Part shown: in pieces, positions 49,132-57,856 of the stretch | How positions within the stretch are numbered: position 1 is the stretch's first letter | Layout: every line of letters starts with the position of its first letter | Origin: VRUE01 sp963698085 | Lineage (GTDB): Bacteria; Actinomycetota; Thermoleophilia; Solirubrobacterales; 70-9 | Assembly (NCBI GenBank): GCA_963698085.1 | Contig: OY969122.1 | Location: forward strand, 1,736,001 to 1,800,000 | Length of the DNA: 64,000 bases | Direction of reading: 5' to 3' | Program-made: the position numbers and the translations under genes | Notes under the pieces: model-generated | The model's input: the letters and a program-made list of their open reading frames with translations, nothing else | Databases searched by the model: none | What the model was told of the DNA's origin: nothing

Positions 49132-49908
49132 TCAACTGTCGCCGTTCACCTTCCACGGCAGGCCGCGGGCAAGCTCGACGAACTCCAGCGGCGTCACCGC
49201 CTCTGCGCGCGTCTCCAGTCGCAACCCGAGCTCGGGAAGCATCGCCCGCGTCCGTCCCAGGGTGCCCGGGCGCGCATGGGCGAGCGAGCGGGCCAGGGTC
49301 TTGCGGCGGTGAGCGAAGGCGGCGCGGACGAGGTCGCGGGTCGCCGGGTCTGCTCCGGGTCCGGTGCGCCGCAGGCCGATGACCGCCGATCCGACCCGGG
49401 GCGGAGGACGGAAGACCGAAGGGTTGACTGATCGCAACATCTTCGTCTCGCAGGCGAGCTGCACGAGAACGCTGGGGGCGCCGTACTCGCGAGTTCCGGC
49501 TTTGGCCCGCAGGCGGTCGGCGATCTCGCGCTGCACCATCACCGTCCAGCGCTGGACCGAGGGCAGCTCTTCGATCGTGCGGATGATCAGCGGCGTGGCG
49601 ATCGAGTAGGGCAGGTTGGAGACGATCGCGGTCGGGGCCGGATCGAAGCCGGCCAGGTCGAGCCGCAGCGCGTCGCCCCAGTGTAGTTCGACGTTGGGAA
49701 GGGCGGCGACAGGCGCCAGGGCAGGCTCCAGCCGGCGATCCAGCTCGATCGCGTGGACGTGTGCGGCTGCCCCGGCCAGGCGCTCGGTCAGTGGCCCTTC
49801 GCCGGCGCCGACCTCGAGCACCACGTCGTCCGGGGAGAGCTCGGCGTCGCGCACGATCGCCTCCAGCAGGTTCGTGTCGGCGAGGAAGTTCTGCCCGAGT
49901 CGGACCAC
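49132..49908 (-). CDS. rsmA: 16S rRNA (adenine1518/1519-N6)-dimethyltransferase
   Basis: 258 residues from a GTG. SAM-binding LEVGAGEGPLTERLAG, the signature SNLPYSIATPLI, and MVQREIADRLRAKAG. N-terminus VRLGQNFLADTNLL matches KsgA/RsmA, which dimethylates two adenosines of helix 45 during ribosome maturation. Eleven bases after the tatD gene (upstream on this strand). Confidence 0.94.
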   Translation of the reverse strand: MVRLGQNFLADTNLLEAIVRDAELSPDDVVLEVGAGEGPLTERLAGAAAHVHAIELDRRLEPALAPVAALPNVELHWGDALRLDLAGFDPAPTAIVSNLPYSIATPLIIRTIEELPSVQRWTVMVQREIADRLRAKAGTREYGAPSVLVQLACETKMLRSVNPSVFRPPPRVGSAVIGLRRTGPGADPATRDLVRAAFAHRRKTLARSLAHARPGTLGRTRAMLPELGLRLETRAEAVTPLEFVELARGLPWKVNGDS

Positions 49909-49918
49909 GCCTCTGCGC

Positions 49919-50686
49919 CTACCAGCCGAAGAGGGCGCGGGCGTTGGTCTCGACGATTCCCTCCAGCTCCTCGTAGGAGATGCCGCGCTGAGCGGCGACG
50001 ACGCGAGCCGTGTCGACGACGTAGGCGGGTTCGTTGGGCTTGCCGCGTACGGTCTGCGGCGCCAGGTAGGGGGCGTCGGTCTCGACCAGGATCAGCTCGG
50101 CAGGGACTTGCGCGGCCGCCTCGCGCAGATCGTCGGAGCCCGGGTAGGTCGTGTGGCCGGCGAAGGAGCAGTACCAGCCGCGCTCGGCGGCGTCGGCGAC
50201 GCGCCTGGGGGCGGAGAAGCAGTGCAGGATCACCGGGGTATCGCCGGCGTGTGCATCAAGGAGCTCGAAGATCTCGTCGATCGCCGCGGTCTCCCCGTCC
50301 TTGTCACGACCGTGGATGACGATTGGCAGACCATGCTCGCGGGCGATCGCGATCTGAGCCTCAAAGGCGCGGCGCTGGTCCGCTGGGCTCGCCAGGTCGC
50401 GGTAATAGTCGATCCCGGTCTCACCGATCGCCCGCACCTTCTCGTGGGCGGCGAGCTGGGCAATCTCGGCGGCCCGTGCGTCGTCGAAGCCGTTGGCCTC
50501 GGTCGGGTGGCAGCCGACGCTGGCGAAGACCTCCGCGTGGCGCTCGGCCGCACCGATCGCGACGCCGTTCTCCTCGCCCCCGAGACCGACGTTCAACATC
50601 CGGTTGACGCCGACCGCGAGGGCGTCGGCGACGAGCTCGGCCTCGGAGCGCTCGCAGAGGAAGAGGTGCGTGTGGGAATCGATCAT
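49919..50686 (-). CDS. tatD: TatD-family metal-dependent deoxyribonuclease
   Basis: 255 residues. TIM barrel with HTHLF metal-binding HxH near the N-terminus, GETGIDYYRDL, PIVIHGRDKD, VILHCFSAP and VETDAPYLAPQ, all TatD signature positions. Implicated in 3'-5' DNA exonuclease or D-aminoacyl-related quality control. Starts an apparent tatD-rsmA-ispE operon. Divergent from metH with 56 bases between. Confidence 0.93.
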   Translation of the reverse strand: MIDSHTHLFLCERSEAELVADALAVGVNRMLNVGLGGEENGVAIGAAERHAEVFASVGCHPTEANGFDDARAAEIAQLAAHEKVRAIGETGIDYYRDLASPADQRRAFEAQIAIAREHGLPIVIHGRDKDGETAAIDEIFELLDAHAGDTPVILHCFSAPRRVADAAERGWYCSFAGHTTYPGSDDLREAAAQVPAELILVETDAPYLAPQTVRGKPNEPAYVVDTARVVAAQRGISYEELEGIVETNARALFGW

Positions 50687-50742
50687 TGCCTGGATTCCAC
50701 ACTATCCGCGCGCCGCGGCGGACCATCTAACCTCTTTTGACC

Positions 50743-53700
50743 ATGGCCGAGCGTGACTACATAGCCGCGACCAAGGAGCGCGTCCTCGTCTTCGACGGCG
50801 GCATGGGCGCGACCCTGGAGCAGTTCGACCTGACCCAGGACGATTACGGCGGCCTCGAAGGCAAATGCCACGAGGCGCTGGTTCTCAACCGTCCCGACGT
50901 GATCGAGGGCGTCCATACGTCGATGCTCGATGCTGGCGCCGAGGTGGTCGAGACCGACAGCTTCCAGGGCTCACGGCTGAAGCTCGAAGAGTGGGGGCTG
51001 GGCGAGCACACCCACGAGGTCAACCTGAAGGCGGCGCAGATCGCCCGCAAGGCGGCGGGCGAGGACCGCTTCGTCGCCGGCTCGATCGGGCCGACCGGCT
51101 TCCTGCCGGCTTCCGATGACCCGACCCTGGGCGACATCTCGTTCCGCAAGCTGGTCGAGGTCTTCGCCGAGCAGGCGAAGGGCCTGGTCGAGGGCGGCGC
51201 CGACCTGATCATCATCGAGACCGCGCAGGACATCCTCGAGGTCAAGGCGGCGATCTTCGGCGCCCGCGAGGCCTTCGCCGAGGCCGGCCGCACGCTGCCG
51301 ATCCAGGCCAGCGTCTCGCTGCTGCCGCAGGGCGGCAAGATGCTGCTCGGCACCGACATCCAGGCGGTGCTGACGACGCTGACCGCGCTCGAGGTCGACG
51401 TGATCGGGCTCAACTGCTCGACCGGGCCCGAGGACATGCGCGAGGCGATCCGCTTCCTCGGCGAGAACAGCCCGCTGCCCGTCCACTGTATTCCTAACGC
51501 TGGCCTGCCCCTGCAGGGGCCCGACGGCGAGACGATCTTCCCCGAACAGCCGGAGCCACTGGCGGCGACGCTGGGCGAGTTCGTCGAGCGCTACGGCGTG
51601 GGAATCGTCGGCGGCTGCTGCGGCACGACCCCCGAGCACATCGCCGCGATCCGCGAGCGGGTCGACGGCGGGGTGCCGGGCGAGCGCCCCGCGCCTGGGC
51701 CGCCGCAGATCTCCTCGATGATGACTTCGACCCCGCTCGTGCAGGAGCCGCGCCCGACCCTGGTCGGCGAGCGCGTCAACTCGCAGGGCTCGAAAAAAGC
51801 GAAGGAACTGCTGCTCGCCGACGACTACGACGGCCTCGTCCAGGTCGCCGAAGACCAGGTCGAAGGCGGCGCCCACGTGCTCGACCTCTGCGTGGCGCTG
51901 ACCGAGCGCGCCGACGAGGACGAGCAGATGGTCGCCGTGGCCGAGCGGGTCTCGCTGACCCAGCCGGCGCCGATCCAGGTCGACTCGACCGAGCCCGATG
52001 TCATTGAGGCCGCGCTGGAGAAGATCCCCGGCCGGGCGATCGTCAACTCGATCAACCTCGAGGCGGGTCCGGACAAGGCGAACCGCGTCGTGCCCTTGGC
52101 GAAGGCTCACGGGGCGGCGCTGATCGCGCTGACGATCGACGAGGTCGGGATGGCGAAGACGGCCGAGCGCAAGGTCGAGATCGCCAAGCGGATCCGCGAC
52201 CTCGCCTGCGAGGAGCACGGCCTCGACCCCGAGGTGCTGATCTTCGACGCGCTCACCTTCACCCTGACCACGGGCGATGACGAGTGGAAGCCCTCAGCGG
52301 TCGAGACGATCGAGGGGATCCGCCGGATCAAGGCCGAGATCCCGGGCGTCAAGACCTCGCTCGGCGTCTCCAACGTCTCCTTCGGCGTTGGCCAGCCCGC
52401 CCGCGCCGTGCTCAACTCGGTCTTCCTCCACCACTGCGTCGAGGCCGGGCTAGACCTGGCGATGGTTAACCCGAACCACATCACTCCCTACGCGGAGATC
52501 TCCGATGAGGAGCGCGAGCTGACCGACGGCCTCGTCTTCAACCGGCGCGAGGACGCGCTCGAGCGCTTCATCGCCCACTTCGAGTCGAAGGGCGAGGGGG
52601 CGGCTGAGGAGGCGGAGGACCCGACCGAGGGCATGGAGCCCGAGGAGGCCCTGCACTGGCACATCCTGCGCCGCAAGAAGGACGGGGTGGAGGAGTGGAT
52701 CGATCGCTCCAACGAGAAAATCGGCGCCGTCCCGACGCTGAACGAGGTGCTGCTGCCGGCGATGAAGGAGGTCGGCGACAAATTCGGCGCCGGCGAACTG
52801 ATCCTGCCCTTCGTCCTGCAGTCGGCCGAAGTGATGAAGCGCGCCGTGGCGCAGCTGGAGAACTACCTCGACCGGATCGACGGCCACACCAAGGGCAAGG
52901 TCGTGATCGCGACCGTCTTCGGCGACGTCCACGACATCGGCAAGTCGCTGGTCAACACGATCCTCACCAACAACGGCTACACCGTGGTCGACCTCGGCAA
53001 GCAGGTCCCGGTGGAGACGATCATCGAGGCCGCGGTCGAGAACGAGGCCGACGCGATCGGCCTCTCCGCCCTGCTCGTCTCGACCTCGAAGCAGATGCCG
53101 ATCTGCGTGCAGGAGCTGCACCAGCGCGGTCTAGAGTTCCCGGTGCTGATCGGCGGCGCCGCGATCAACCGCGACTTCGGCCGCCGCACGCTCTACCCCC
53201 ACGGCAAGGAGTCGGATGACGTCTACGAGCCCGGCGTCTTCTACTGCAAGGACGCCTTTCAGGGGCTCGACACGATGGACGCGCTGATCGACTCCGAGGC
53301 GCGGGCGGCGCTGACCGAGCGGATCCACGCCGAGGCCAAGCAGCTGCGCGAGAAGCCGGTCGTCGTCGACGACTCGCCGCCGACCGGCGACGCCAGCGTG
53401 CGCTCCGCCGCGGCCACCGACAACCCGATACCCGAGCCGCCCTTCGGCGGCGTGCGCGAGGTCGAGATCGATTTCGACGAGGTCTATCCCTACCTCGACC
53501 GGCACGTGCTGTTCAAGCTGCACTGGGGCGGCAAAGGCGTCAAGGGCGAGGCTTGGCGCGAACTGATCGAGGGCAACGGCGAGGAGGAGGGCTTCGCGCC
53601 GCGCCTGGAGCGGATGTGGCGTGAGCAGGACTACCTCCATCCGCGGGCGCGACTCGGCTACTTCCCCTGCAACTCGGAGGGCAACGAGCTGATCGTCTTC

Positions 53701-54276
53701 GACCCCGAGGATCCCGAACGCGAGCTCGAGCGGCTCGTCTTCCCGCGCCAGCCCAAGCACGACCGGATCTGCCTCGCCGACTTCTACCGGCCGCTGAAGA
53801 GCGGCGAACGCGACGTGGTCGCCCTGCAGGGCGTCACCGTCGGCCCCGAGGTGACCGAGCTGATCGAGCGGCTGGAGTCCGAAGGCGAGTTCGCCGAGCA
53901 GCTCTTCGTCCACGGCCTCGGCGTGCAGTCAGCCGAGGGCTTGGCCGAGTGGCTGCATGCGCGGGTACGGCGCGAGCTCGGCATCGAGCTCGACCAGGGC
54001 CGCCGCTACTCCTGGGGCTACCCCGCCTGCCCGGACCAGTCAGAGCACGAGAAGGTCTGGCGCCTGCTCGATCTCGAGCAGATCGGCATGACCCTCTCCG
54101 ACGGCTTCGCGGTGACCCCCGAGCAGTCGACCGTGGCGATCGTCGCCCACCATCCCCAGGCCGTCTACTTCGGCATGAAGTCGGGCTTCATCCCCGAGCA
54201 GAAGTCCCCCGACGAACTGATCGCCGGCACCGAGCGCGGCGGCAAGCTCCCACCTGAGCGCGAGCCGGTCAGCTAG
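50743..54276 (+). CDS. metH: cobalamin-dependent methionine synthase
   Basis: 1177 residues. Homocysteine domain with zinc cysteines C225 (GLNCSTGP), C292 and C293 (GGCCGTT); pterin-binding domain (VGERVNSQGSKKAKELL); cobalamin cap and Rossmann domain with the lower ligand in DVHDIGK (D728, H730); C-terminal activation domain (GYPACPDQSEHEKVWRLL, GFAVTPEQSTVAIVAHHPQA). All four modules are in the usual order. Transfers methyl from 5-methyl-tetrahydrofolate to homocysteine. ATG at 50743 used; a TTG two codons earlier exists. No B12 riboswitch fits in the 56 bases upstream. Ends with a doubled TAG. Confidence 0.97.
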   Translation: MAERDYIAATKERVLVFDGGMGATLEQFDLTQDDYGGLEGKCHEALVLNRPDVIEGVHTSMLDAGAEVVETDSFQGSRLKLEEWGLGEHTHEVNLKAAQIARKAAGEDRFVAGSIGPTGFLPASDDPTLGDISFRKLVEVFAEQAKGLVEGGADLIIIETAQDILEVKAAIFGAREAFAEAGRTLPIQASVSLLPQGGKMLLGTDIQAVLTTLTALEVDVIGLNCSTGPEDMREAIRFLGENSPLPVHCIPNAGLPLQGPDGETIFPEQPEPLAATLGEFVERYGVGIVGGCCGTTPEHIAAIRERVDGGVPGERPAPGPPQISSMMTSTPLVQEPRPTLVGERVNSQGSKKAKELLLADDYDGLVQVAEDQVEGGAHVLDLCVALTERADEDEQMVAVAERVSLTQPAPIQVDSTEPDVIEAALEKIPGRAIVNSINLEAGPDKANRVVPLAKAHGAALIALTIDEVGMAKTAERKVEIAKRIRDLACEEHGLDPEVLIFDALTFTLTTGDDEWKPSAVETIEGIRRIKAEIPGVKTSLGVSNVSFGVGQPARAVLNSVFLHHCVEAGLDLAMVNPNHITPYAEISDEERELTDGLVFNRREDALERFIAHFESKGEGAAEEAEDPTEGMEPEEALHWHILRRKKDGVEEWIDRSNEKIGAVPTLNEVLLPAMKEVGDKFGAGELILPFVLQSAEVMKRAVAQLENYLDRIDGHTKGKVVIATVFGDVHDIGKSLVNTILTNNGYTVVDLGKQVPVETIIEAAVENEADAIGLSALLVSTSKQMPICVQELHQRGLEFPVLIGGAAINRDFGRRTLYPHGKESDDVYEPGVFYCKDAFQGLDTMDALIDSEARAALTERIHAEAKQLREKPVVVDDSPPTGDASVRSAAATDNPIPEPPFGGVREVEIDFDEVYPYLDRHVLFKLHWGGKGVKGEAWRELIEGNGEEEGFAPRLERMWREQDYLHPRARLGYFPCNSEGNELIVFDPEDPERELERLVFPRQPKHDRICLADFYRPLKSGERDVVALQGVTVGPEVTELIERLESEGEFAEQLFVHGLGVQSAEGLAEWLHARVRRELGIELDQGRRYSWGYPACPDQSEHEKVWRLLDLEQIGMTLSDGFAVTPEQSTVAIVAHHPQAVYFGMKSGFIPEQKSPDELIAGTERGGKLPPEREPVS

Positions 54277-54353
54277 TAGTCGGCGCGGGCGGTACTCGCC
54301 GCTGCGCGCGCCAAAATTCTGCGTCCGTCAGCCCCCGCAGGGGGAGAACTCGC

Positions 54354-54400
54354 TTCCGGTGTTCCTTATCCGGATATACGACGGGTAGCGAACACCGGAA
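54354..54400. repeat. 46-bp hairpin repeat, left copy
   Basis: Arms TTCCGGTGTTC (54354-54364) and GAACACCGGAA (54390-54400), loop of 25 bases containing TATCCGGATA. The first 46 bases are identical to 55309-55354 in the same orientation. Starts 77 bases after the metH stop and lies 45 bases before the start of the DUF559-type gene. Confidence 0.85.
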
Positions 54401-54444
54401 GGGACGATTGGGCAATCGCGGCTCTGGCGGAGCGGCAGCATGGC

Positions 54445-55305
54445 GTGATTTCTCGTCGCCAGCTCAGCGCGCTGGGTCTGACCGACGACATGATCGACAC
54501 CGCCGCCAGCTACGGGCGGCTGCATCGGATGTTCCCCGGGGCCTACGCGGTCGGGCATCGAGCAGTTGGGCGTAAGGGGTGGATGCTGGCCGCGGTGCTT
54601 GCTTGTGGGGAGGGCACGGTTGTCTCGCATGGCAGTGCGGCGGAGCTGCTGGGCCTTTGGGACAAGAGGCCGGTGCTGGTCCATGTAATCGGGATCAGTC
54701 AGGCGGGGCGGAAGATCGACGGCGTTCGCTGGCGCCGCGTCTCGTTACCGGGTCCAGAGGAAACGATCGCGATCGATGGAATTGCGTCTACAAACGTTGC
54801 TCGCACGCTTGTCGACCTAGCCGGAAGCCTGGGGCGAAAGTCGCTACGGCGCATGGTCGAGCAGGCAGCCGTGCTGCGCCAGCTCGACGTCGCCGCCGTC
54901 GACCGAGTCCTTGCCCACGGGCGCAGGCGGGGAGCGCCGCATTTGCGCGAAATTCTCCTCGACTGGCGTGGCTCGCAGAAATCGCCCTGCCTGCGAAGCA
55001 TTTTGGAGGCGAAGCTGTTTCCGGCTCTAGCGTCGGCGGGCCTTCCATCGCCGCAGTGCAATGTGACGCTACGGATTGACGGGCAGCGTCTGGAGGTCGA
55101 TTTGCTCTGGGCAGACCAGCGCCTGGTTATCGAAACCGACGGCGAACAGACCCACGGCACCCGTATTGCTTTTCAGCGCGATCGCTGGCGTGATCAGGTC
55201 CTCACCGCCGCCGGATACCGCACTGCTCGAGTCACATGGAGACAGTTGGACGACGAACCGACTGCCGTCGTTACCAGGATCAAACGCATGCTCGAGGTCG
55301 TCTAG
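54445..55305 (+). CDS. AbiEi-like HTH plus DUF559 nuclease-fold protein
   Basis: 286 residues from a GTG. N-terminal winged-helix 'antitoxin' domain (VISRRQLSALGLTDDMIDTA, GRLHRMFPGAYAVGH), a middle alpha/beta region (IASTNVARTLVDLAGSLG) and a C-terminal Vsr-like domain with E188, D219 (LEVDLLW) and E230-x-D232 (VIETDGEQTHG), the PD-(D/E)xK pattern of DUF559. Family function unknown; such genes are often multicopy in actinobacteria. The frame is open upstream into the left hairpin repeat without ATG, GTG or TTG, and the conserved N-terminal stretch AIAALAERQHG lies there, so initiation may be at a rare codon or the 5' end may be rearranged. Confidence 0.75.
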   Translation: MISRRQLSALGLTDDMIDTAASYGRLHRMFPGAYAVGHRAVGRKGWMLAAVLACGEGTVVSHGSAAELLGLWDKRPVLVHVIGISQAGRKIDGVRWRRVSLPGPEETIAIDGIASTNVARTLVDLAGSLGRKSLRRMVEQAAVLRQLDVAAVDRVLAHGRRRGAPHLREILLDWRGSQKSPCLRSILEAKLFPALASAGLPSPQCNVTLRIDGQRLEVDLLWADQRLVIETDGEQTHGTRIAFQRDRWRDQVLTAAGYRTARVTWRQLDDEPTAVVTRIKRMLEVV

Positions 55306-55308
55306 CCG

Positions 55309-55354
55309 TTCCGGTGTTCCTTATCCGGATATACGACGGGTAGCGAACACCGGA
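55309..55354. repeat. 46-bp hairpin repeat, right copy
   Basis: Identical over 46 bases and in direct orientation to the left copy. Begins four bases after the TAG of the DUF559-type gene and ends 19 bases before the 3' end of tRNA-Gln. One end mismatch shortens the stem to 10 bp. Confidence 0.85.
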
Positions 55355-55373
55355 GGGGAACGGGTTGGGCGAG

Positions 55374-55446
55374 TTCCGGGGGAAGGACTCGAACCCTCGC
55401 TTCCTGGACCAAAACCAGACGTGCTAGCCGACTACACCACCCCGGA
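55374..55446 (-). tRNA. tRNA-Gln (anticodon TTG)
   Basis: On the minus strand: acceptor TCCGGGG (55446-55440) pairs with CCCCGGA (55381-55375), discriminator A at 55374. D-arm GTGTAGTCGGCTAGCAC, anticodon arm TCTGG-TTTTGGT-CCAGG with anticodon TTG (reads CAA, and CAG by wobble), T-arm GAGGG-TTCGAGT-CCTTC. 73 nucleotides, CCA not encoded. All stems close with standard or G-T pairs. Confidence 0.95.
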
Positions 55447-55513
55447 TCGTAACCACGAGCCTAGCGCCAGCGGGGGGCTTGATCGCGTCCGGGCCGGCGC
55501 TTATGGTCGTTCC

Positions 55514-56086
55514 ATGGAGATGGGCGGAGCCGCACTGGACCCGGAGGTGCGTGACGGACTGCGGCGCACCTGGAAGGCGCTGATGGCCGTCGGCGTGCTG
55601 GCGATCTTCATCGGCTGCATCGCGATCCTCGTGCCCGCTGTGGCATCGGTCGCGACGGCGATATTCATCGGCTGGATCCTGATCATCGCGGGGGCATTCC
55701 TGGTCGCCGGCGCTTTTGCCGCGCAGACGGTGGGCTCGGTCCTGCTGCGGCTGGTCTGGGCCATTCTCACCGTGATGGTCGGCGTCTTCCTGATCGTCGA
55801 ACCTGACAGCGGCACGCTCACCCTGACCCTGATCCTCGGCCTCTACTTCCTCTTCATGGGGATCACCCGCATCGCCGTCGCCTTCGCCGCCCGCGGTCAG
55901 CAGGGCGCCGGTCTGGTTGGCCTAAGCGGCATCGCCGGCCTGCTAATTGGCATCCTCGTCCTAGTCGAGTTCCCCAGCAGCGCCGACTGGGCAATCGGCC
56001 TACTAGTAGGCATAGACCTAATCTTCGCCGGCTGGACCCTTGTGTCTGTAGCCCTCGTGGGCAAAGAGCTCGCTCGCTCGACCTGA
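55514..56086 (+). CDS. HdeD/DUF308-family membrane protein
   Basis: 190 residues from the ATG at 55514. Six predicted transmembrane helices in three pairs (ALMAVGVLAIFIGCIAILVP; FIGWILIIAGAFLVAGAF; LVWAILTVMVGVFLIVEPDS; LILGLYFLFMGITRIAVAFA; LSGIAGLLIGILVLVEFPSS; AIGLLVGIDLIFAGWTLVSV). The EPDSGTLTLTLILGLYF loop is the DUF308 hallmark. E. coli HdeD helps acid survival; elsewhere the role is unknown. The upstream open frame is only tRNA and repeat sequence. A large stem-loop repeat begins two bases after its stop. Confidence 0.82.
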   Translation: MEMGGAALDPEVRDGLRRTWKALMAVGVLAIFIGCIAILVPAVASVATAIFIGWILIIAGAFLVAGAFAAQTVGSVLLRLVWAILTVMVGVFLIVEPDSGTLTLTLILGLYFLFMGITRIAVAFAARGQQGAGLVGLSGIAGLLIGILVLVEFPSSADWAIGLLVGIDLIFAGWTLVSVALVGKELARST

Positions 56087-56087
56087 A

Positions 56088-56210
56088 GCGGGAGAGCACG
56101 GGGCACCCTTCCGCTTGCTGGGTTTTTCGCCGGGCGGCAACCAACTCTCGCCAAGCTAGCGGTGCGAAAAACGGACGCCGCGCACTCCAGGGTGCCCCGC
56201 ACTCTCCCGC
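56088..56210. repeat. 123-nt stem-loop repeat unit 1
   Basis: Outer arms of 22 bases start GCGGGAGAGCACGGGGCACC and end in the near-exact complement (one or two mismatches). Inside: TTCCGCTTGCTGGGTTTTTC near the left, GGACGCCGCGCACTCCAGGG near the right. The reverse complement of unit 2 carries the same inner blocks, so the two are inverted copies with diverged loops. Confidence 0.75.
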
Positions 56211-56323
56211 GCTTGCCGAGATTCGCTTGAGCTGAAGCAGGGGTATGGGCGCCGCTGACATCTAGATGAGCTCACCCGGCCGCGTCCTTGATCTGCTTGC
56301 GTCAGACGCGGGAGCACGCTGAT

Positions 56324-56444
56324 CGGGAGAGGAGGGGGCACCCTGGAGTGCGCGGCGTCCTCTTTTCGCCCTAGCCAGTCAACGAGAGATGTCGGGTTTG
56401 GTGGCGAAAACCCAGCAAACGGAAGGGTGCCCCCTCCTTTCCCG
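56324..56444. repeat. 121-nt stem-loop repeat unit 2 (inverted relative to unit 1)
   Basis: Outer arms CGGGAGAGGAGGGGGCACCC and its near complement ending at 56444. Inner blocks GGAGTGCGCGGCGTCC and GGCGAAAACCCAGCAAACGG are the reverse complement of those in unit 1. Ends 20 bases before the glmU start, so it lies in the glmU leader. Confidence 0.75.
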
Positions 56445-56464
56445 CCCGGCATTACGATCCATGG

Positions 56465-57856
56465 GTGAGTTCGCCTCTGGTCCTGGTAATGGCAGCCGGC
56501 GAGGGCACCCGCATGCGCTCGTCGACGCCGAAGATGCTGCATCCCGTCTGCGGCCGCCCGCTGGTCGCCTGGCCGATCCTTGCTGCGCGCGAGGCTGGCG
56601 CCGGCCAGGTCGCGGCGATCGTCTCGCCCGGGATCGACATCTCTGCCGGCTTGCCCGAGGGAGTGGAGACGGTTGTGCAGCCGCAGCCCGATGGCACCGG
56701 CGGCGCCGTGCGCGCGGCGCTGCCGCTGATCGAGGAGGCCGAGACCGTGCTTGTTCTCTCCGGCGACCATCCGCTGATTTCCGCCGGGATCGTCTCCGGC
56801 TTCCTCGATGCCCACGCGTCATCGGATGCGGCGGCGACGATGATGACGATCGAGCTCGATGACCCGGGGACCTACGGTCGCGTCGTCCGCAACGCCGCTG
56901 GGGAGATCGAGCGTGTGGTTGAGGCGAAAACCGATGGCGATGCCAGCAGCGAGGAGCTGGCGATCCGCGAGATCAACGCCGGGACCTACGCGTTCGATGC
57001 CGGCCCACTAGCCACGGCCTTAACGGGACTCAGCAACGATAATGCGCAGGGCGAGTACTACTTGACCGATGTCTTCGCGGCACTGCACGACGCCGGCCAT
57101 TCCGTCGCCGGCCACCTTGCCGATGACTTCGCGGTGACGATGGGTGTCAATAACAGAGTCGAGTTGGCCGCAGCGGAGTCCGAGGCGCGACGGCGCCTAC
57201 TGGAGGCGCACATGCTTGCAGGCGTTACCGTCGTCGACCCGGCTAGTACCTGGGTCGAGGCGGACGTGGAGATCGCCGCCGACGCTCGCATCGAGCCGGG
57301 CACCAGCCTGCGCGGGGCCACCTCCGTTGGCACGGGCTCGGTCGTCGGGCCGCTGACCACGCTGATCGACAGCAAGCTCGGCGAGAACGTCGCCGTGCCG
57401 CACTCCTATCTGGTCGAGTGCGAGGTCCTCGACGGCTGCAACGTCGGTCCCTTCGCCTACCTGCGCCCCGGCGCGCATCTGGAGGAAGGCGCCAAGGCGG
57501 GCACCTTCGTCGAGATCAAGAACTCGCGAATCGGCGCCGGCGCCAAGGTCCCCCACCTCGCCTATGTCGGCGATGCCGACGTTGGTCCAGGCAGCAATCT
57601 CGGCGCCGGCACGATCACCGCCAACTACGACGGTTTCCGCAAGCACCGCACGACGATCGGCAAGGACGTGCGGATCGGCGTTGACACGATGCTGATTGCC
57701 CCGGTACAAGTCGGGGACGCGGCCTACACTGGCGCTGGAGCGGTGATCAAGGTGGACGTCCCCGAGGGGGCGCTTGCGGTGAGCGAGAACGATCAGAGGA
57801 ACATCGAGGGCTACGCGGCGGGCAAGGCCGCGCGTGCCCGTGAGGAGGATTCGTGA
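56465..57856 (+). CDS. glmU: bifunctional UDP-N-acetylglucosamine pyrophosphorylase/glucosamine-1-phosphate acetyltransferase
   Basis: 463 residues from a GTG. N-terminal uridyltransferase signature MAAGEGTRMRSSTPKMLHPV, product-site GDHPLI, NAGTYAFD and NDNAQGEYYLTDVF; C-terminal left-handed beta-helix (hexapeptide repeats from about 250) with FVEIKNSRIGAGAKVPHLAY and GAGTITANYDGFRKHRT. Makes UDP-GlcNAc for peptidoglycan. Overlaps the next gene by GTGA, an order (glmU-prs) common to many Gram-positive bacteria. Confidence 0.95.
   Translation: MSSPLVLVMAAGEGTRMRSSTPKMLHPVCGRPLVAWPILAAREAGAGQVAAIVSPGIDISAGLPEGVETVVQPQPDGTGGAVRAALPLIEEAETVLVLSGDHPLISAGIVSGFLDAHASSDAAATMMTIELDDPGTYGRVVRNAAGEIERVVEAKTDGDASSEELAIREINAGTYAFDAGPLATALTGLSNDNAQGEYYLTDVFAALHDAGHSVAGHLADDFAVTMGVNNRVELAAAESEARRRLLEAHMLAGVTVVDPASTWVEADVEIAADARIEPGTSLRGATSVGTGSVVGPLTTLIDSKLGENVAVPHSYLVECEVLDGCNVGPFAYLRPGAHLEEGAKAGTFVEIKNSRIGAGAKVPHLAYVGDADVGPGSNLGAGTITANYDGFRKHRTTIGKDVRIGVDTMLIAPVQVGDAAYTGAGAVIKVDVPEGALAVSENDQRNIEGYAAGKAARAREEDS

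Larger units (their letters stand above)
56087..56464. other. gene-free region of paired stem-loops
   Basis: 378 bases between the HdeD-like gene and glmU, almost wholly made of two large inverted-repeat units (56088-56210 and 56324-56444) and a 113-base spacer. The units' inner sequences are reverse complements of each other. No gene is visible. Confidence 0.7.

Noticed and set aside
50687..50742. Cobalamin riboswitch before metH
   Set aside because: Only 56 bases separate metH from tatD, too short for the element, and no B12-box-like sequence is visible.
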